Positions 10,381 through 19,490 are shown, counted from the first letter of the stretch. The stretch is DNA of 64,000 nucleotides from CAYPPG01 sp964412555 (GCA_964412555.1 CAYPPG010000006.1:1-64000), one strand, 5' to 3'. Numbers and translations: made by a program. The notes: a model not told the origin generated them from the letters alone.

Positions 10381-10774
10381 TGAACTTTGAATAGCCGCTG
10401 TTTTTCACTTTCGTATAAAATGGCTTATCTGCAGTAACCATAATCCCACCTTGTTTTTCTGGGATTGACAGATAGATACAGTCGTATGCAGAATGGTCTA
10501 ATTCATGAGAAATCCGATAAGCGTCCTCCAGCAGTTCAATCGTAGGAACATAATGAATCGGTAAGGCATGAAATCTTTTCAAGATCGCTAATCCCTGGGG
10601 ATAGGTAATGTTTCGGATGCGAGTGTTCTTCTGTACGATATTAATAAACTCAGAAGCAAGAAGATCCGGTGCAACCAATCGATAGTAAGGATTCAAGTAT
10701 TGATCCGCAGCTTCTTTCATAGGCTCATCAAAAAACCATTTCCCTACGACACTCGCATCGATAATAAGATCCAC
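10355..10774 (-). CDS. vapC: PIN-domain toxin, VapC-like
   Basis: 139 residues forming a single PIN domain. Acidic active-site residues fit the family: Asp6 in LIIDASV, Glu in ASEFIN near residue 43, and Asp in AYDCIYL and TADKPF near the C-terminus. VapC proteins are Mg-dependent RNases held inactive by their antitoxin. The start is GTG at 10774, three bases after the antitoxin stop, so the two are translationally linked. The 3' end overlaps the GH9 gene by 26 bases in convergent orientation. Confidence 0.85.
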   Translation of the reverse strand: MDLIIDASVVGKWFFDEPMKEAADQYLNPYYRLVAPDLLASEFINIVQKNTRIRNITYPQGLAILKRFHALPIHYVPTIELLEDAYRISHELDHSAYDCIYLSIPEKQGGIMVTADKPFYTKVKNSGYSKFITWIEDPP

Positions 10775-10777
10775 TTG

Positions 10778-11017
10778 TTAGCCTTTCACCTTGTCAAGAT
10801 GAGAGAAATCTTTTCTTAAACCATGAGAATGAATAGCACGCTCCATGTCTCTCCGGTCCAGCCAATCGCGCCCCTCTCGCACAAAACGAACACTATCTGC
10901 ATTTGGTTCTTCTTCGACATTCATGCCATACTGTTGGGCCAGGGAATGAAGGCTTTCGTAAAAAGAGGGATCTATTCGATGTTGATCCGTTAAAAAACGA
11001 ACAGTAATTTCAGTCAT
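10778..11017 (-). CDS. Antitoxin partner of the PIN toxin
   Basis: 79 residues, acidic in the middle (NVEEEPNAD), with a basic C-terminus. Its position immediately before the PIN-domain gene, the 3-base gap and its small size make it the cognate antitoxin. No clear ribbon-helix-helix or AbrB signature is seen, so the antitoxin class is open. GGAGAC lies upstream of the ATG at 11017. Confidence 0.7.
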   Translation of the reverse strand: MTEITVRFLTDQHRIDPSFYESLHSLAQQYGMNVEEEPNADSVRFVREGRDWLDRRDMERAIHSHGLRKDFSHLDKVKG

Positions 11018-11194
11018 GATCGGGTCTCCAAAAAATCGTTACCAATGCGTTTCGAATTATAGGATTCGATTTCCGTGTTATTTTTCCTCATAATCTATAT
11101 TGTAGCAACGTTTCCCTTGAATTTCATAACGAATGGTACCATTGTATGCGAAATTTTATAATTTGAATATCTTCTTGAAGAAAGGAAGAATTGA

Positions 11195-11440
11195 TTGGAA
11201 AAAACTTACCTATCTAATTTCAGAGTATTCACAAAAGCAGAAATTCACAAAATGATTGCTCGACTGCATGAAAATGAGACAGAGCAGGAGGTGCTAGAAG
11301 ATAATAAAAAATGGAACTCAACTTTTGCATCTTCACCCAGGAAACTGATAAAACTCGCATCTGAAGCACGCGAGGAAATCCGAATTGGACGAATATCTGA
11401 AATGGTTTTCACCGAAGACGGAAAAATCAAGCCTGAATGA
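11195..11440 (+). CDS. Small antitoxin-like protein
   Basis: 81 residues from a TTG start at 11195, with AGGAAG six bases upstream. The segment KLIKLASEAREEIRIGR resembles short antitoxin-like proteins that pair with RelE/mRNase toxins, but no toxin gene follows: dnaX ends convergently at 11468. It is either a solitary antitoxin or an unrelated small protein. It is divergent from the VapBC-like pair, with a shared intergenic region of about 180 bases. Confidence 0.45.
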   Translation: MEKTYLSNFRVFTKAEIHKMIARLHENETEQEVLEDNKKWNSTFASSPRKLIKLASEAREEIRIGRISEMVFTEDGKIKPE

Positions 11441-11467
11441 AATCTCGAACCAATATATAGTGAAAGA

Positions 11468-13285
11468 TCACTCGGATCGAATGTTCGTTATCTTCCCCGG
11501 CAACTCCTCCATCAATTTACTGAATAGCGTATCCCCCTCTACTTTTTGCAGAAGTTCACGCATAGACGCTTGTGGTTTTTGAGGAACTGTCTGTGTTTGT
11601 TCATCATTTTGAGCGGATGGCACATCGTAGGTTTCAAATTTGATTTTCAAGGAACGGCCGAAGGAATCCTTGACAAATTGAGTGAGTGATTCGCGGTTGT
11701 TGGGTTTTTCCAGCATTCGCAATGAATAGGAAGAACCCGAAGGAATGGAAATACGCAGTTCGGAGTCGGAAATCTCGAGTGGGACACTGTTTTCCAACAT
11801 TCCTGCTAAAATCGCATTTTTCCCTTCGATTTCACGGAGTATTTGATTCCACGAAGTGGATAGTAAATCGTTGGATATCGGGAGCGTATTTTGAGTTTTC
11901 ACTTTCTGAGCAACAGTCTCCCTATCGGTAGATTGCTCTTGCAGAGGGGACATTTTTTCTGTTGTAAGAACAGATTCGGAAGAAGGGGAAGGAGCAGATT
12001 CAACCTCGGCCGTTGTCGATTTATGTTTCGACGGGTTTTCATGGTTTTGGAAAAGCGACTCGGGTTGCGTCGTGATCGACTGAGCGGATGAATCAAAACC
12101 GGCAGTGTTTGAACGGGGAGGGGAATAACCAGACAGTTTTTGCAGTAAATCTTCGATCTTCACCGCTTGGCTAACTTTAGCGGCTTTGACCGCAGCCATT
12201 TCGAACACCAATCGGGTTTCGAGTGAGAAATGCATACGCCGTTCCGCTTCCCAAAAACAATCCGTGATATATAGAATATGCTCCAAGGTCACCCGTTTAG
12301 CGGTTTCCTGCAGTTGTTTGCAGTAATCCTCGGGTAAATCCAATAATTCCCCGCTTTTCTGTGAAACTTTCGTTACTGCAAGGTTGCGCAGGAATTGGAG
12401 GCATTCTTTAAGAAACCAACCGATTTCCTTGCCCCGGTTTACGATACTTTCGATACACACGAAAATATCGTGAATGTCATGATCGATGATCGCCCTGACA
12501 AAACGGTCGATTTGATCGAATTCGATGATTCCCAGCACTTCTTGTACTTCCGCCAGTTCCAATTTTCCCGAACAGTACGCCAGCAGCTGATCCAGCGCAC
12601 CCAAGGCATCCCGCAATCCGCCTTGCGAGGTGCGTGCGATGTGATAGAGGATTTGATCCAATTCGGATGGATCGGCAATATCCAAATCATCCTGCTGAGA
12701 AACGATTTTTTGGAGATGATCCACGATAATCTGGGTTGGGATTCTGCGAAACTGAAAACACTGGCAGCGGGAAAGGATCGTCGGCAGAATTTTATCCGGT
12801 TCGGTTGTGGCTAAAATGAAGCGGGATTGGGCGGGGGGTTCTTCCAAGGTTTTCAAAAGCGCATTGTTGGCGTCTTTCGTCAACATGTGCGCTTCGTCGA
12901 TGATATAGACTTTGTATTTGCCATTGACAGGTGAAAAACGGGCGTTTTGACGCAATTCCCGAATTTCATCAATCCCGCGGTTGGAAGCGGCATCGATCTC
13001 GAGCATGTCGATGTTCGTCCCCTGGTTGATGCTCAAACAAGACGAACATTGATTGCACGGTTCCGCTTCCTGTAAATTTTCACAATTGAGCGCCTTGGCT
13101 AATAGCCGCGCAGTCGTCGTTTTCCCTGTACCGCGTGAACCGGAAAAAAGATACGCGTTGGCGATACGCCCCCGTTGGAGACTATGTTTTAAAGTACGAA
13201 TAATATGTTCCTGGGCAAGAACTTCAACAAATCGGGTAGGGCGATGTTTGAGGGCAGAGACAATGTACTTCTTCGCTGATGGCAT
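11468..13285 (-). CDS. dnaX: DNA polymerase III subunit gamma/tau
   Basis: 605 residues. The AAA+ clamp-loader module carries Walker A GSRGTGKT (49-56), a four-cysteine zinc site (Cys68, 77, 80, 83), Walker B with YIIDEAHML near 128, and the SRC sensor motif (LPTILSRCQCF). A Ser/Thr/Gln-rich linker (about 370-460) leads to a C-terminal domain typical of tau. It loads the sliding clamp and tethers the replicative polymerase. The start at 13285 is 12 bases downstream of the SRP RNA 3' end, an arrangement also known in Firmicutes. recR, a frequent downstream neighbour, is absent. Confidence 0.95.
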   Translation of the reverse strand: MPSAKKYIVSALKHRPTRFVEVLAQEHIIRTLKHSLQRGRIANAYLFSGSRGTGKTTTARLLAKALNCENLQEAEPCNQCSSCLSINQGTNIDMLEIDAASNRGIDEIRELRQNARFSPVNGKYKVYIIDEAHMLTKDANNALLKTLEEPPAQSRFILATTEPDKILPTILSRCQCFQFRRIPTQIIVDHLQKIVSQQDDLDIADPSELDQILYHIARTSQGGLRDALGALDQLLAYCSGKLELAEVQEVLGIIEFDQIDRFVRAIIDHDIHDIFVCIESIVNRGKEIGWFLKECLQFLRNLAVTKVSQKSGELLDLPEDYCKQLQETAKRVTLEHILYITDCFWEAERRMHFSLETRLVFEMAAVKAAKVSQAVKIEDLLQKLSGYSPPRSNTAGFDSSAQSITTQPESLFQNHENPSKHKSTTAEVESAPSPSSESVLTTEKMSPLQEQSTDRETVAQKVKTQNTLPISNDLLSTSWNQILREIEGKNAILAGMLENSVPLEISDSELRISIPSGSSYSLRMLEKPNNRESLTQFVKDSFGRSLKIKFETYDVPSAQNDEQTQTVPQKPQASMRELLQKVEGDTLFSKLMEELPGKITNIRSE

Positions 13286-13296
13286 GGCATTTTTTT

Positions 13297-13568
13297 AAGG
13301 GTGTGCACCCTTTCCTTGAGAGAGCGGTTCCGAGCGCCATTGTGTAGGTGGCTCCTGCCGAGCACACCCGCAGCACATACCGGATATCGCTTAAGGCTGC
13401 TTCCTTTCGGACCTGACCTGGTTCGCGAGCCGGCATTGCGCGGGACACGACAATCAACACTCCTTGCACAACGCTGCCTCACAGCCGCTTCCCGCAGAAA
13501 GGGAATTCAGCCCTGCTAGAGCGGGTTGCAGGTACAGGGCACCGCTACCTCCCCGCTTAGCACACCCT
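13297..13568 (-). ncRNA. ffs: Signal recognition particle RNA (large bacterial type)
   Basis: About 270 bases on the minus strand. The 5' segment contains the diagnostic GGGGAGGTAGCGGTGCC and GCAGGGCTGAATTCC blocks of the Alu-type part. The domain IV tip AGGTCAGGTCCGAAAGGAAG, with the GNAR tetraloop and symmetric loop that bind Ffh, is present near 13392-13420. The two ends pair (AGGGTGTG at 13568 with the GCACACCCT near 13299). The length fits the long scRNA form rather than the 4.5S form. It lies between the cyclophilin gene and dnaX on the same strand and may be processed from a common transcript. Reading frames crossing this stretch are not genes. Confidence 0.95.
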
Positions 13569-13592
13569 ATTTTTGTATTTTTGATGAACGGA

Positions 13593-14276
13593 TTACTTTT
13601 CTTCTTGATCGTCTTCAGATTTTTTTAATTCATCTTTTACTTTTTGGTACTCTTCCCAAGTCATGATCTGTGCTTTTTTCAAAACCACAGGTTTGACCGG
13701 CATGCTTGGTTCACCCATTCGATTCCGTTTGACTTCTGCGGTTGCGATTTTGTCCAAAACCTCTTCGCCATCCACCAATTGGCCGAAATTCGTATATTGT
13801 TTGTCCAAATGAGGCGCACGGCCATGGCAGATGAAAAACTGACTGCCTGCACTGTTGGGATCACGGGCACGAGCCATGGAGAGAGTTCCTTTTACATGAG
13901 GTTTGTCATTGAATTCCGCATCGATTGTATAGCCAGGGCTACCTGTTCCCCAGCTGTCGGCATTATCTGTTTTCGTATTCGGGCAGCCGCCTTGAATCAT
14001 AAATCCCTTGATGACACGGTGAAATTTGGTGCCATCGTAAAAATCCTTCCGTGCCAATTTCTTGAAATTCTCGGCATGTTTGGGAGCAATTTCGGGAAAG
14101 AATTTCAAGACCATGACCCCCATCGAGGTCTGCAATACGGCCACTTCCTCGTCGTTTTTCACATTCACGGTTTCTGTTCCTTTGTTACTGGTTTCTGCAG
14201 CTGTTGCATTCCATCCGGCAAAACCGACGGAAATACACAACAATAGCGCGAATAAAATACCAATACCTTTTTTCAC
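13593..14276 (-). CDS. Exported cyclophilin-type peptidyl-prolyl isomerase
   Basis: About 227 residues. A GTG start at 14276 is chosen because GGAGG sits 6-7 bases upstream; the frame is open further upstream but without a ribosome site. A signal peptide follows (IGILFALLLCISVGFAG...TAAE). The cyclophilin fold shows FHRVIKGFMIQGG, GSQFFI and TNFGQLVDGEEVLDKI. It would catalyse proline isomerisation of proteins in the periplasm. The C-terminus is a charged Lys/Glu tail. It lies upstream of the SRP RNA on the same strand. Confidence 0.92.
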   Translation of the reverse strand: MKKGIGILFALLLCISVGFAGWNATAAETSNKGTETVNVKNDEEVAVLQTSMGVMVLKFFPEIAPKHAENFKKLARKDFYDGTKFHRVIKGFMIQGGCPNTKTDNADSWGTGSPGYTIDAEFNDKPHVKGTLSMARARDPNSAGSQFFICHGRAPHLDKQYTNFGQLVDGEEVLDKIATAEVKRNRMGEPSMPVKPVVLKKAQIMTWEEYQKVKDELKKSEDDQEEK

Positions 14277-14469
14277 TATCGTCCTCCGGAATGATTGTTT
14301 TGAAATAGAGTCATTAAAAAGACTGTGGAAATGAAACTCTAACCAAAGTCCCCGGATAAAACAAGGTCTGAACGTGATGACCATTCAAACCGCCGAATCC
14401 GATTCATTGATTTCTATATTATAGTCGTGAAAGAGGATTGTTGAACCGAAAACAAAGCAAAAGATAAAG

Positions 14470-14574
14470 GAATGCACCCTAGATGATTGTTATTTCTACT
14501 TTTGGAGCGCGGGCATCCCTGCCCGCATCTTTCAACGATAAGTGAATGCACCCTAGAAGATTATTATTTCTACT
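14470..14574. repeat. Hairpin repeat bracketed by 31-base direct repeats
   Basis: Two direct copies (14470-14500 and 14544-14574), each starting GAATGCACCCTAGA, differ at 2 of 31 positions. Between them sits a copy of the dispersed hairpin (14504-14531). Its 28 bases are identical to those at 7864-7891. The whole lies in the gap (14277-14578) between the cyclophilin and iron genes; no gene is visible there. Confidence 0.8.
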
Positions 14575-14578
14575 CTCT

Positions 14579-14746
14579 TTATGATGTTTTTTCACTTTTC
14601 GGTGATTCGGTAAATCGAATTCTCTCTTTTTTCAATTTTGAACAGCATGAACAACGCGAACCGGATAAAGACCGGTACACATGCCTTACAGTAATAAATA
14701 CGCAAAATACGACAATAATTCCAACAATGATCTCTTGAAAACCCAT
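14579..14746 (-). CDS. FeoB-associated Cys-rich membrane protein
   Basis: 55 residues starting MGFQEIIVGIIVVF. One N-terminal membrane helix (about 4-22) is followed by a CSCC cysteine cluster and a basic, charged tail. This layout matches the small FeoB-associated family (PF12669-like) often found just after feoB. The ATG at 14746 has GGAGG six bases upstream and is 14 bases after the feoB stop, so it is the last gene of the iron operon. A role in FeoB function or ferrous iron handling is inferred from context. Confidence 0.75.
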   Translation of the reverse strand: MGFQEIIVGIIVVFCVFITVRHVYRSLSGSRCSCCSKLKKERIRFTESPKSEKTS

Positions 14747-14760
14747 TTGACACCTCCATA

Positions 14761-17139
14761 TCAGGCCAGTCCAAAATAGACACCGAGCTGATAGGTTACG
14801 AGTGCGCAACCATAGGCCAAAACGGTCATATAGCCAAATGTGAACAGCGGCCATTTCCAGGAATTTGTCTCCCGTTTAATGGTCGCCAAGGTCGCTGCGC
14901 ACTGGCAACACAAGGCAAAAAATACCATTAATGAAAATACAACCGCTAAATTGAACAGCGGAGCGCCGTCTTCACGCTTCGCATCGATAATCGCCTCTCG
15001 CAAACCGCCTGGTGATTCTTGTTCCTCGACTCCAATGTTGAGAATGGTGGACAGAGCCGCGACAACCAATTCACGCGCCGGAAACGACGCCAAAGTCGCC
15101 ATCCCGATGCGCCAATCCCATCCCAACGGTTCTACCACCGGTTCAATCCACCGTCCCATTCGCCCCAGCATACTTTGCCGAACATATTCTCCATTTTCCG
15201 CTGCATTGATTTTATCTATCGCGTTACGATAGTTTTGATACTCATCCATGACCTCGGCAGCCGGAGTATTGGGGGCCGGACTCTGAAAAACGGAATTACT
15301 TTCGATCGTTTCTTGTAGGTTTTCCGTATCCATGGAAGAATGAAATGAATCCGGTTGAATCGCGATGAGCTTTGGCAACGTCTCCTGCACCATATTACGC
15401 TGTTCCTGTTCGCGCAACCGTTCATATTTCTGTGCAATGGAATCCGGATGAGGAAAGTAAGCAAACGCCCAAACGATGATGGAAACACACAGGATAATCG
15501 TTCCCGCTCGCAGGATAAAATCCATTGCCCGTGCGTATACATATAACATTACTGTCCGAGGAACAGGCCATTTGTAGGTCGGCATTTCCAAAATAAAATA
15601 AGACGGTTTCCCCCTCATCATAGTGGTTTTAAACAACAAAGCCATCAGCAAAGCGAACAGTGTGCCGATGAGATACATCCCCAACAGCGCTAATCCTTGC
15701 AAATTCAACCAATTCCCTAATACCGTCTGATTGGGGACGAATGCGGCAATGAAAATCAAATAAACGGGCAGCCGTGCGGAACAACTCATCAATGGCAGTA
15801 TGAGAATCGTCAATAACCGGCTATGGCGGTCTGAAATGGTGCGAGTCGCCATAATTCCCGGTACGGCACAAGCGAATGAGGAAAGCATCGGGATGAAGGA
15901 CTGGCCGGATAATCCGAATCGATATAACAAGCGGTCCATTAAGGCGGCGGCTCTAGGCAAATAACCGCAATCTTCCAAAATGGCAATAAAAAAGAACAAA
16001 ATCACAATCTGCGGCAAAAAGATCATGACACCACCGACACCTGAAATCACACCGTCAGTGATCATGCTGCGTAACATTCCCTCCGACATCCATGTAGTCA
16101 CAAAAAATGCCAATGCACTGAACAATCCATCAATGGCATCCATAACGGGTGTCGCCCAGGAAAAAATAGATTGAAAAATCAGTGCAATCATTAGAAGAAA
16201 AATCGCTGTTCCATACACTTTGTGAAGCAGGATTCGATCGATTTTATCTGAGGTATGGAGCACAGGTTCTTTGGGATAAGTAACAAATCCATTGAGAACA
16301 CTTGCGATCCAATTGTATCGGATTTTCGCTTCCATCGCGGAAAGAGTACGGCTGTTTTTCACCTCTTGCCGCATCTCTTCAAGTTTATGCTGAAAATCCG
16401 TTCCGTAGTTTTTCACCAAACGTTTTTCAAAAATTCCCTTCTCATCGACAAAGGCACGAAATAGTTCCGGTTCTGGTATCAAACGATCATTTTTCTTTTC
16501 TTGCGACGTAAGCCATACTCGTAATTCTTGCAGGGATTGTCTGAAATGTTCCGGAAATAATGCTTTCTCGCGTGGGAGATATGTTTTGTTTTCTTCTAAT
16601 TCATCGATGCAGGTTCGTAATTCCTCAATTCCCCGGCCATGATTGGCGCACATTGGAACAATGGGTACCCCAAGGCGTTTGGAGAGACCTTCTACATCGA
16701 TTTGGATTCCCCGTCCTTCCGCGATGTCCATCATATTCAAAGCGATAATAATGGGTAAATCCAATTCAAAGAGTTGAGAAACCAAGTAAAAATGACGATT
16801 AAGATTGCTTGCATCTACAATCGCGATCACAAGATCTACAGGTTCCTCACCGCTTTGCTGATTCAGCAAAATATCGGTTACAACCATCTCATCGGGAGAA
16901 TGCGCGGATAAACTATATGTTCCGGGAAGATCAACAATATCGAATTCACGAGAGCCGATTGTGAATCTTCCTACTTTTCTCTCCACCGTTACGCCGGGAT
17001 AGTTACTGACTTTGAGATTCAATCCGGTCAACGAGTTAAATAAGGTGGTTTTCCCCGTATTTGGATTTCCAACCAGAGCAATCCGCTTACGTTGTGAACT
17101 GATTTGGGGATCGATGACAGCTGGCAAAATACTCACCAC
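14761..17139 (-). CDS. feoB: Ferrous iron transporter FeoB
   Basis: 792 residues. An N-terminal G domain has G1 GNPNTGKTT (about 25-33), G3 DLPGTYSL and G4 NMMD, followed by the GDI-like helical domain. A large membrane part with two Gate motifs covers the C-terminal two thirds (FIPMLSSFACAVPGI, FPARELVVAALS). It imports Fe(II) across the inner membrane. The start is GTG (17139 or the adjacent 17136), with a weak ribosome site. A soluble loop of about 100 residues rich in Glu/Gln/Asn (near 570-670) separates the two membrane halves. The order is regulator, FeoA, FeoB, small Cys-rich protein, all on the minus strand. Confidence 0.95.
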   Translation of the reverse strand: MVSILPAVIDPQISSQRKRIALVGNPNTGKTTLFNSLTGLNLKVSNYPGVTVERKVGRFTIGSREFDIVDLPGTYSLSAHSPDEMVVTDILLNQQSGEEPVDLVIAIVDASNLNRHFYLVSQLFELDLPIIIALNMMDIAEGRGIQIDVEGLSKRLGVPIVPMCANHGRGIEELRTCIDELEENKTYLPREKALFPEHFRQSLQELRVWLTSQEKKNDRLIPEPELFRAFVDEKGIFEKRLVKNYGTDFQHKLEEMRQEVKNSRTLSAMEAKIRYNWIASVLNGFVTYPKEPVLHTSDKIDRILLHKVYGTAIFLLMIALIFQSIFSWATPVMDAIDGLFSALAFFVTTWMSEGMLRSMITDGVISGVGGVMIFLPQIVILFFFIAILEDCGYLPRAAALMDRLLYRFGLSGQSFIPMLSSFACAVPGIMATRTISDRHSRLLTILILPLMSCSARLPVYLIFIAAFVPNQTVLGNWLNLQGLALLGMYLIGTLFALLMALLFKTTMMRGKPSYFILEMPTYKWPVPRTVMLYVYARAMDFILRAGTIILCVSIIVWAFAYFPHPDSIAQKYERLREQEQRNMVQETLPKLIAIQPDSFHSSMDTENLQETIESNSVFQSPAPNTPAAEVMDEYQNYRNAIDKINAAENGEYVRQSMLGRMGRWIEPVVEPLGWDWRIGMATLASFPARELVVAALSTILNIGVEEQESPGGLREAIIDAKREDGAPLFNLAVVFSLMVFFALCCQCAATLATIKRETNSWKWPLFTFGYMTVLAYGCALVTYQLGVYFGLA

Positions 17140-17259
17140 TTTCTAGCCGTTGAATAATAAGCGCAAGATTTAGGATGAATGGTGAAACAAGACGATTGTT
17201 TATCAGAAAAGGTATGAAATGCTCAGAAATGCCGGAAACATCCTGATTCGAAAATCGAT

Positions 17260-17565
17260 TCATATGCGTGAACGCACAGGGGAGGTTTCAGGTATTTCTT
17301 CTTGAAGGAATGAATCGATTCGATTGAGCGATTCATCTTCATCTGCCGGTATCACTGAAACACTTTCCAATTCGTTGACTCGAACACAAATTCGACTTCC
17401 ACCGACTTGTAAGAGTGTCGGACTTCCTACTTGCAATACGCGGATCCACTCTCCAGGAACGACTCCCATTTCCAGAAGGCGTGTTGTCGAAGGAGAATTT
17501 CCTTCCACTCGTGTAATGATACCCGATAAGCCGTAAGTGCAATTCGATAGTTTTTGTTCGGTCAC
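17260..17565 (-). CDS. feoA: FeoA domain protein
   Basis: 101 residues from a GTG start. The SH3-like FeoA domain covers about 5-80 (LLEMGVVPGEWIRVLQ, LLQVGGSRICVRVNE). FeoA is a small cytoplasmic partner needed for FeoB-dependent Fe(II) import. It lies 120 bases before feoB and 76 bases after the DtxR-like regulator. The C-terminal 20 residues are an acidic tail not usual in minimal FeoA. Confidence 0.9.
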   Translation of the reverse strand: MTEQKLSNCTYGLSGIITRVEGNSPSTTRLLEMGVVPGEWIRVLQVGSPTLLQVGGSRICVRVNELESVSVIPADEDESLNRIDSFLQEEIPETSPVRSRI

Positions 17566-17613
17566 TTCTTTCTATCCCTTCTTAAAACGATGTCTGCTGC
17601 ACTGAAATAATGA

Positions 17614-17624
17614 TAGACAGTCTA
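17614..17624. promoter_or_regulatory. Candidate operator upstream of feoA
   Basis: An 11-base perfect inverted repeat, TAGACAGTCTA, lies in the 76-base gap between the regulator and feoA, within an AT-rich stretch. The position suits control by the adjacent DtxR-like repressor, but the sequence is only loosely like known DtxR boxes. Confidence 0.3.
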
Positions 17625-17641
17625 ATTACAATATTCGCTTT

Positions 17642-18199
17642 CTAAGAAAGCTCTTTATTCATAGGGGGCGATAGACATTCGCCCACCGGTTCACATAAGG
17701 GACATAGGGTTTCTTGACACCCTTCTTCTTTCTTGATTCGGTTCATTTCATCCAAGAGCTCTTTCATGCAGTGTTTTCCGGAAAAAAGGAGCCGAAGAAA
17801 TTGTACCAACGCCCGGGAGGATTCCTCACTCAAAAGATGCTCCATTTTGCATGCATCTGTTTTCGCAGAGTCGGAAGAGACTCCCAATACATTTTCAAAG
17901 AATCGGACCAAAAGCGCGTAATTATGTTCGACCTTCCGCGCTACGGAATCTCCTTCCTCGGTTAAAAAGAGAATCCGGTTGGGATCTTCCTTGACCAGTC
18001 CACGGTCTTTCAAATGGGAAAGTGCAAGTGAAGTGGCTCCTCGTGATATCCCCAGTAAACCAGCCACATCCGTTGCACGGGCGTACCCTTGCTCATCACG
18101 TAAGCGATGGATCGCCATTAAATAGTGGGCGACCGAATGAGTTACTTGATTTTCCTCGAACGCTCTCCAATGGGAACTATCATTCGTAACTTGCATCAC
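17642..18199 (-). CDS. DtxR/MntR-family metal-dependent regulator
   Basis: 185 residues. An N-terminal winged helix (about 20-85: YARATDVAGLLGISRGATS, then LKDRGLV) is followed by the dimerisation/metal domain with DACKMEHLLS, where Cys, Glu and His are typical ligands. The C-terminus has a short Cys-rich tail (CQETLCPLCEPVGEC) and no SH3-like third domain. It probably represses the downstream feo genes when Fe(II) or Mn(II) is plentiful. The GTG start at 18199 has AAGGA about seven bases upstream. The palindromes at 18242-18261 and 18323-18341 lie in its upstream region and could be autoregulatory. Confidence 0.88.
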   Translation of the reverse strand: MMQVTNDSSHWRAFEENQVTHSVAHYLMAIHRLRDEQGYARATDVAGLLGISRGATSLALSHLKDRGLVKEDPNRILFLTEEGDSVARKVEHNYALLVRFFENVLGVSSDSAKTDACKMEHLLSEESSRALVQFLRLLFSGKHCMKELLDEMNRIKKEEGCQETLCPLCEPVGECLSPPMNKELS

Positions 18200-18241
18200 T
18201 CAATTTCCTTGCCTTGTGTATTGTTGACAATTCAAATTCTT

Positions 18242-18261
18242 TTATCACTGAAATGTGATAA
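18242..18261. promoter_or_regulatory. Inverted repeat upstream of the DtxR-like gene
   Basis: The arms TTATCAC and GTGATAA (7 bases each, 6-base spacer) are perfect inverted copies and lie 43 bases before the regulator start. The placement fits an operator overlapping the promoter. Which protein binds is unknown. Confidence 0.4.
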
Positions 18262-18322
18262 ATACGTGATCATCCTTTGTTAAGAAAGCATAACATCTGT
18301 TCGCACAAGGCACAAGGTGTCT

Positions 18323-18341
18323 ATACAATAAATTATTGTAT
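18323..18341. promoter_or_regulatory. 19-base perfect palindrome, possible operator
   Basis: ATACAATAA-A-TTATTGTAT has 9-base perfect arms around one base. It lies in the 334-base gap between the regulator and the DUF6599-like gene (18200-18533), which has no other gene. It is AT-rich, with no poly-T tract that would make it a terminator. Confidence 0.4.
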
Positions 18342-18533
18342 CGTAATGACGATTTGTTGAAAGTGAAAGGTATATGAGCGGAATTTTATCTAAAAATTGG
18401 GGGAAATATTGTTTTCTCTTTCTCTGGATGCTTCTTCGTGCCGAAATGACAACGCTTGCGAGTGTCAATCAAAAAAAATGGTTCTCGAACGATCCGGTAA
18501 GAATGCACATACAAAAAAGAGGGTAGCCATTCA

Positions 18534-19490
18534 CTATCCTTTTTTCTCCTCGGTTTTCGGTGATGAAAGCAATGGTGAACATCGTGTCAATAACTGATAG
18601 AGGTCATTCCATTCGATATTGTCTTTGGAGTATGCACCATAGATATGATGTTGATATGAAGTGGTCAACACCTTTCCCAAAGAGCGGCTCTTGACAGCAA
18701 ATGGAAGGATATTGGAATAGGGCAAATCCACTGTTTCATTTCGCGTTGCGATCGCTTCTTGAAAAAGGGAATATTGTTTTTCCATTTCTTCCTCATCGCT
18801 ATATTGAGCCACAAACAAGGTCGCTGTCGAATCCTTGACTTGGTAGAGAGCGCTGATGGATTTTTGCAGCGAGTCATACCCTAAGTAGGATTTTTCCGTG
18901 TGCACCTCCGAGTTTTTTACACGGCCTTCTTCGGGCAGAAGTTGAAATGCTTGCGGATAGGAATCTCTTCCCGGAATCTGCTCCGTGATTCTCCGGGCAA
19001 GGGATTCCATCGCTTTGACGGTTTCTTCATTTTCCCGGTCGCCGGTTAGATAAATATAGAATCTTCCCTTCCATGCGGAAAGGATTGTACCGGAGCGATA
19101 TCCCTGTGTTCCGAATGCTTGGAAATTTTCATTGCGATGGCGCGAGGAGGAATAAACGCCAAATCCGCCTTCGACACTTCCTTGATCATAGATATAAGCC
19201 GTGATGCCGAAAGGAGAGTCCCCTTCGTGCACATAGCGAACATAGGCTTGTTTGCGAAAACCGTAGGATAGATAGAGCGGCGCCGCTCCATCGATGATTT
19301 CGTAAAGATTGTCGGGAGTATAGATTTCCGGTCCTTCTTCAATGGTCCAGCCGTCCAAAAAACCACTAGGCGGCACAAGGTCCTGAACGGAAACGGACGA
19401 ATCGGTTGAATCGTTCAATCCGGATACCGGAAAAGCAGTCCCAAGAATAAGAAAGCAAATTACGCAATGGATACAACACTTGGTGTACAT
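18534..19490 (-). CDS. Exported DUF6599-like protein
   Basis: About 318 residues from the ATG at 19490, which has AGAGG eight bases upstream; the frame extends further upstream only as read-through of the neighbouring gene. A signal peptide covers about 1-27. The blocks YTPDNLYEIIDGAAPLYLSY and ITAYIYDQGSVEGGFGVYSS are typical of a family of unknown function (DUF6599). The gene start overlaps the last 31 bases of the Tat aldo/keto reductase gene, so the two are translationally coupled. The function is unknown; the context suggests an envelope partner of the reductase. Confidence 0.7.
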   Translation of the reverse strand: MYTKCCIHCVICFLILGTAFPVSGLNDSTDSSVSVQDLVPPSGFLDGWTIEEGPEIYTPDNLYEIIDGAAPLYLSYGFRKQAYVRYVHEGDSPFGITAYIYDQGSVEGGFGVYSSSRHRNENFQAFGTQGYRSGTILSAWKGRFYIYLTGDRENEETVKAMESLARRITEQIPGRDSYPQAFQLLPEEGRVKNSEVHTEKSYLGYDSLQKSISALYQVKDSTATLFVAQYSDEEEMEKQYSLFQEAIATRNETVDLPYSNILPFAVKSRSLGKVLTTSYQHHIYGAYSKDNIEWNDLYQLLTRCSPLLSSPKTEEKKG

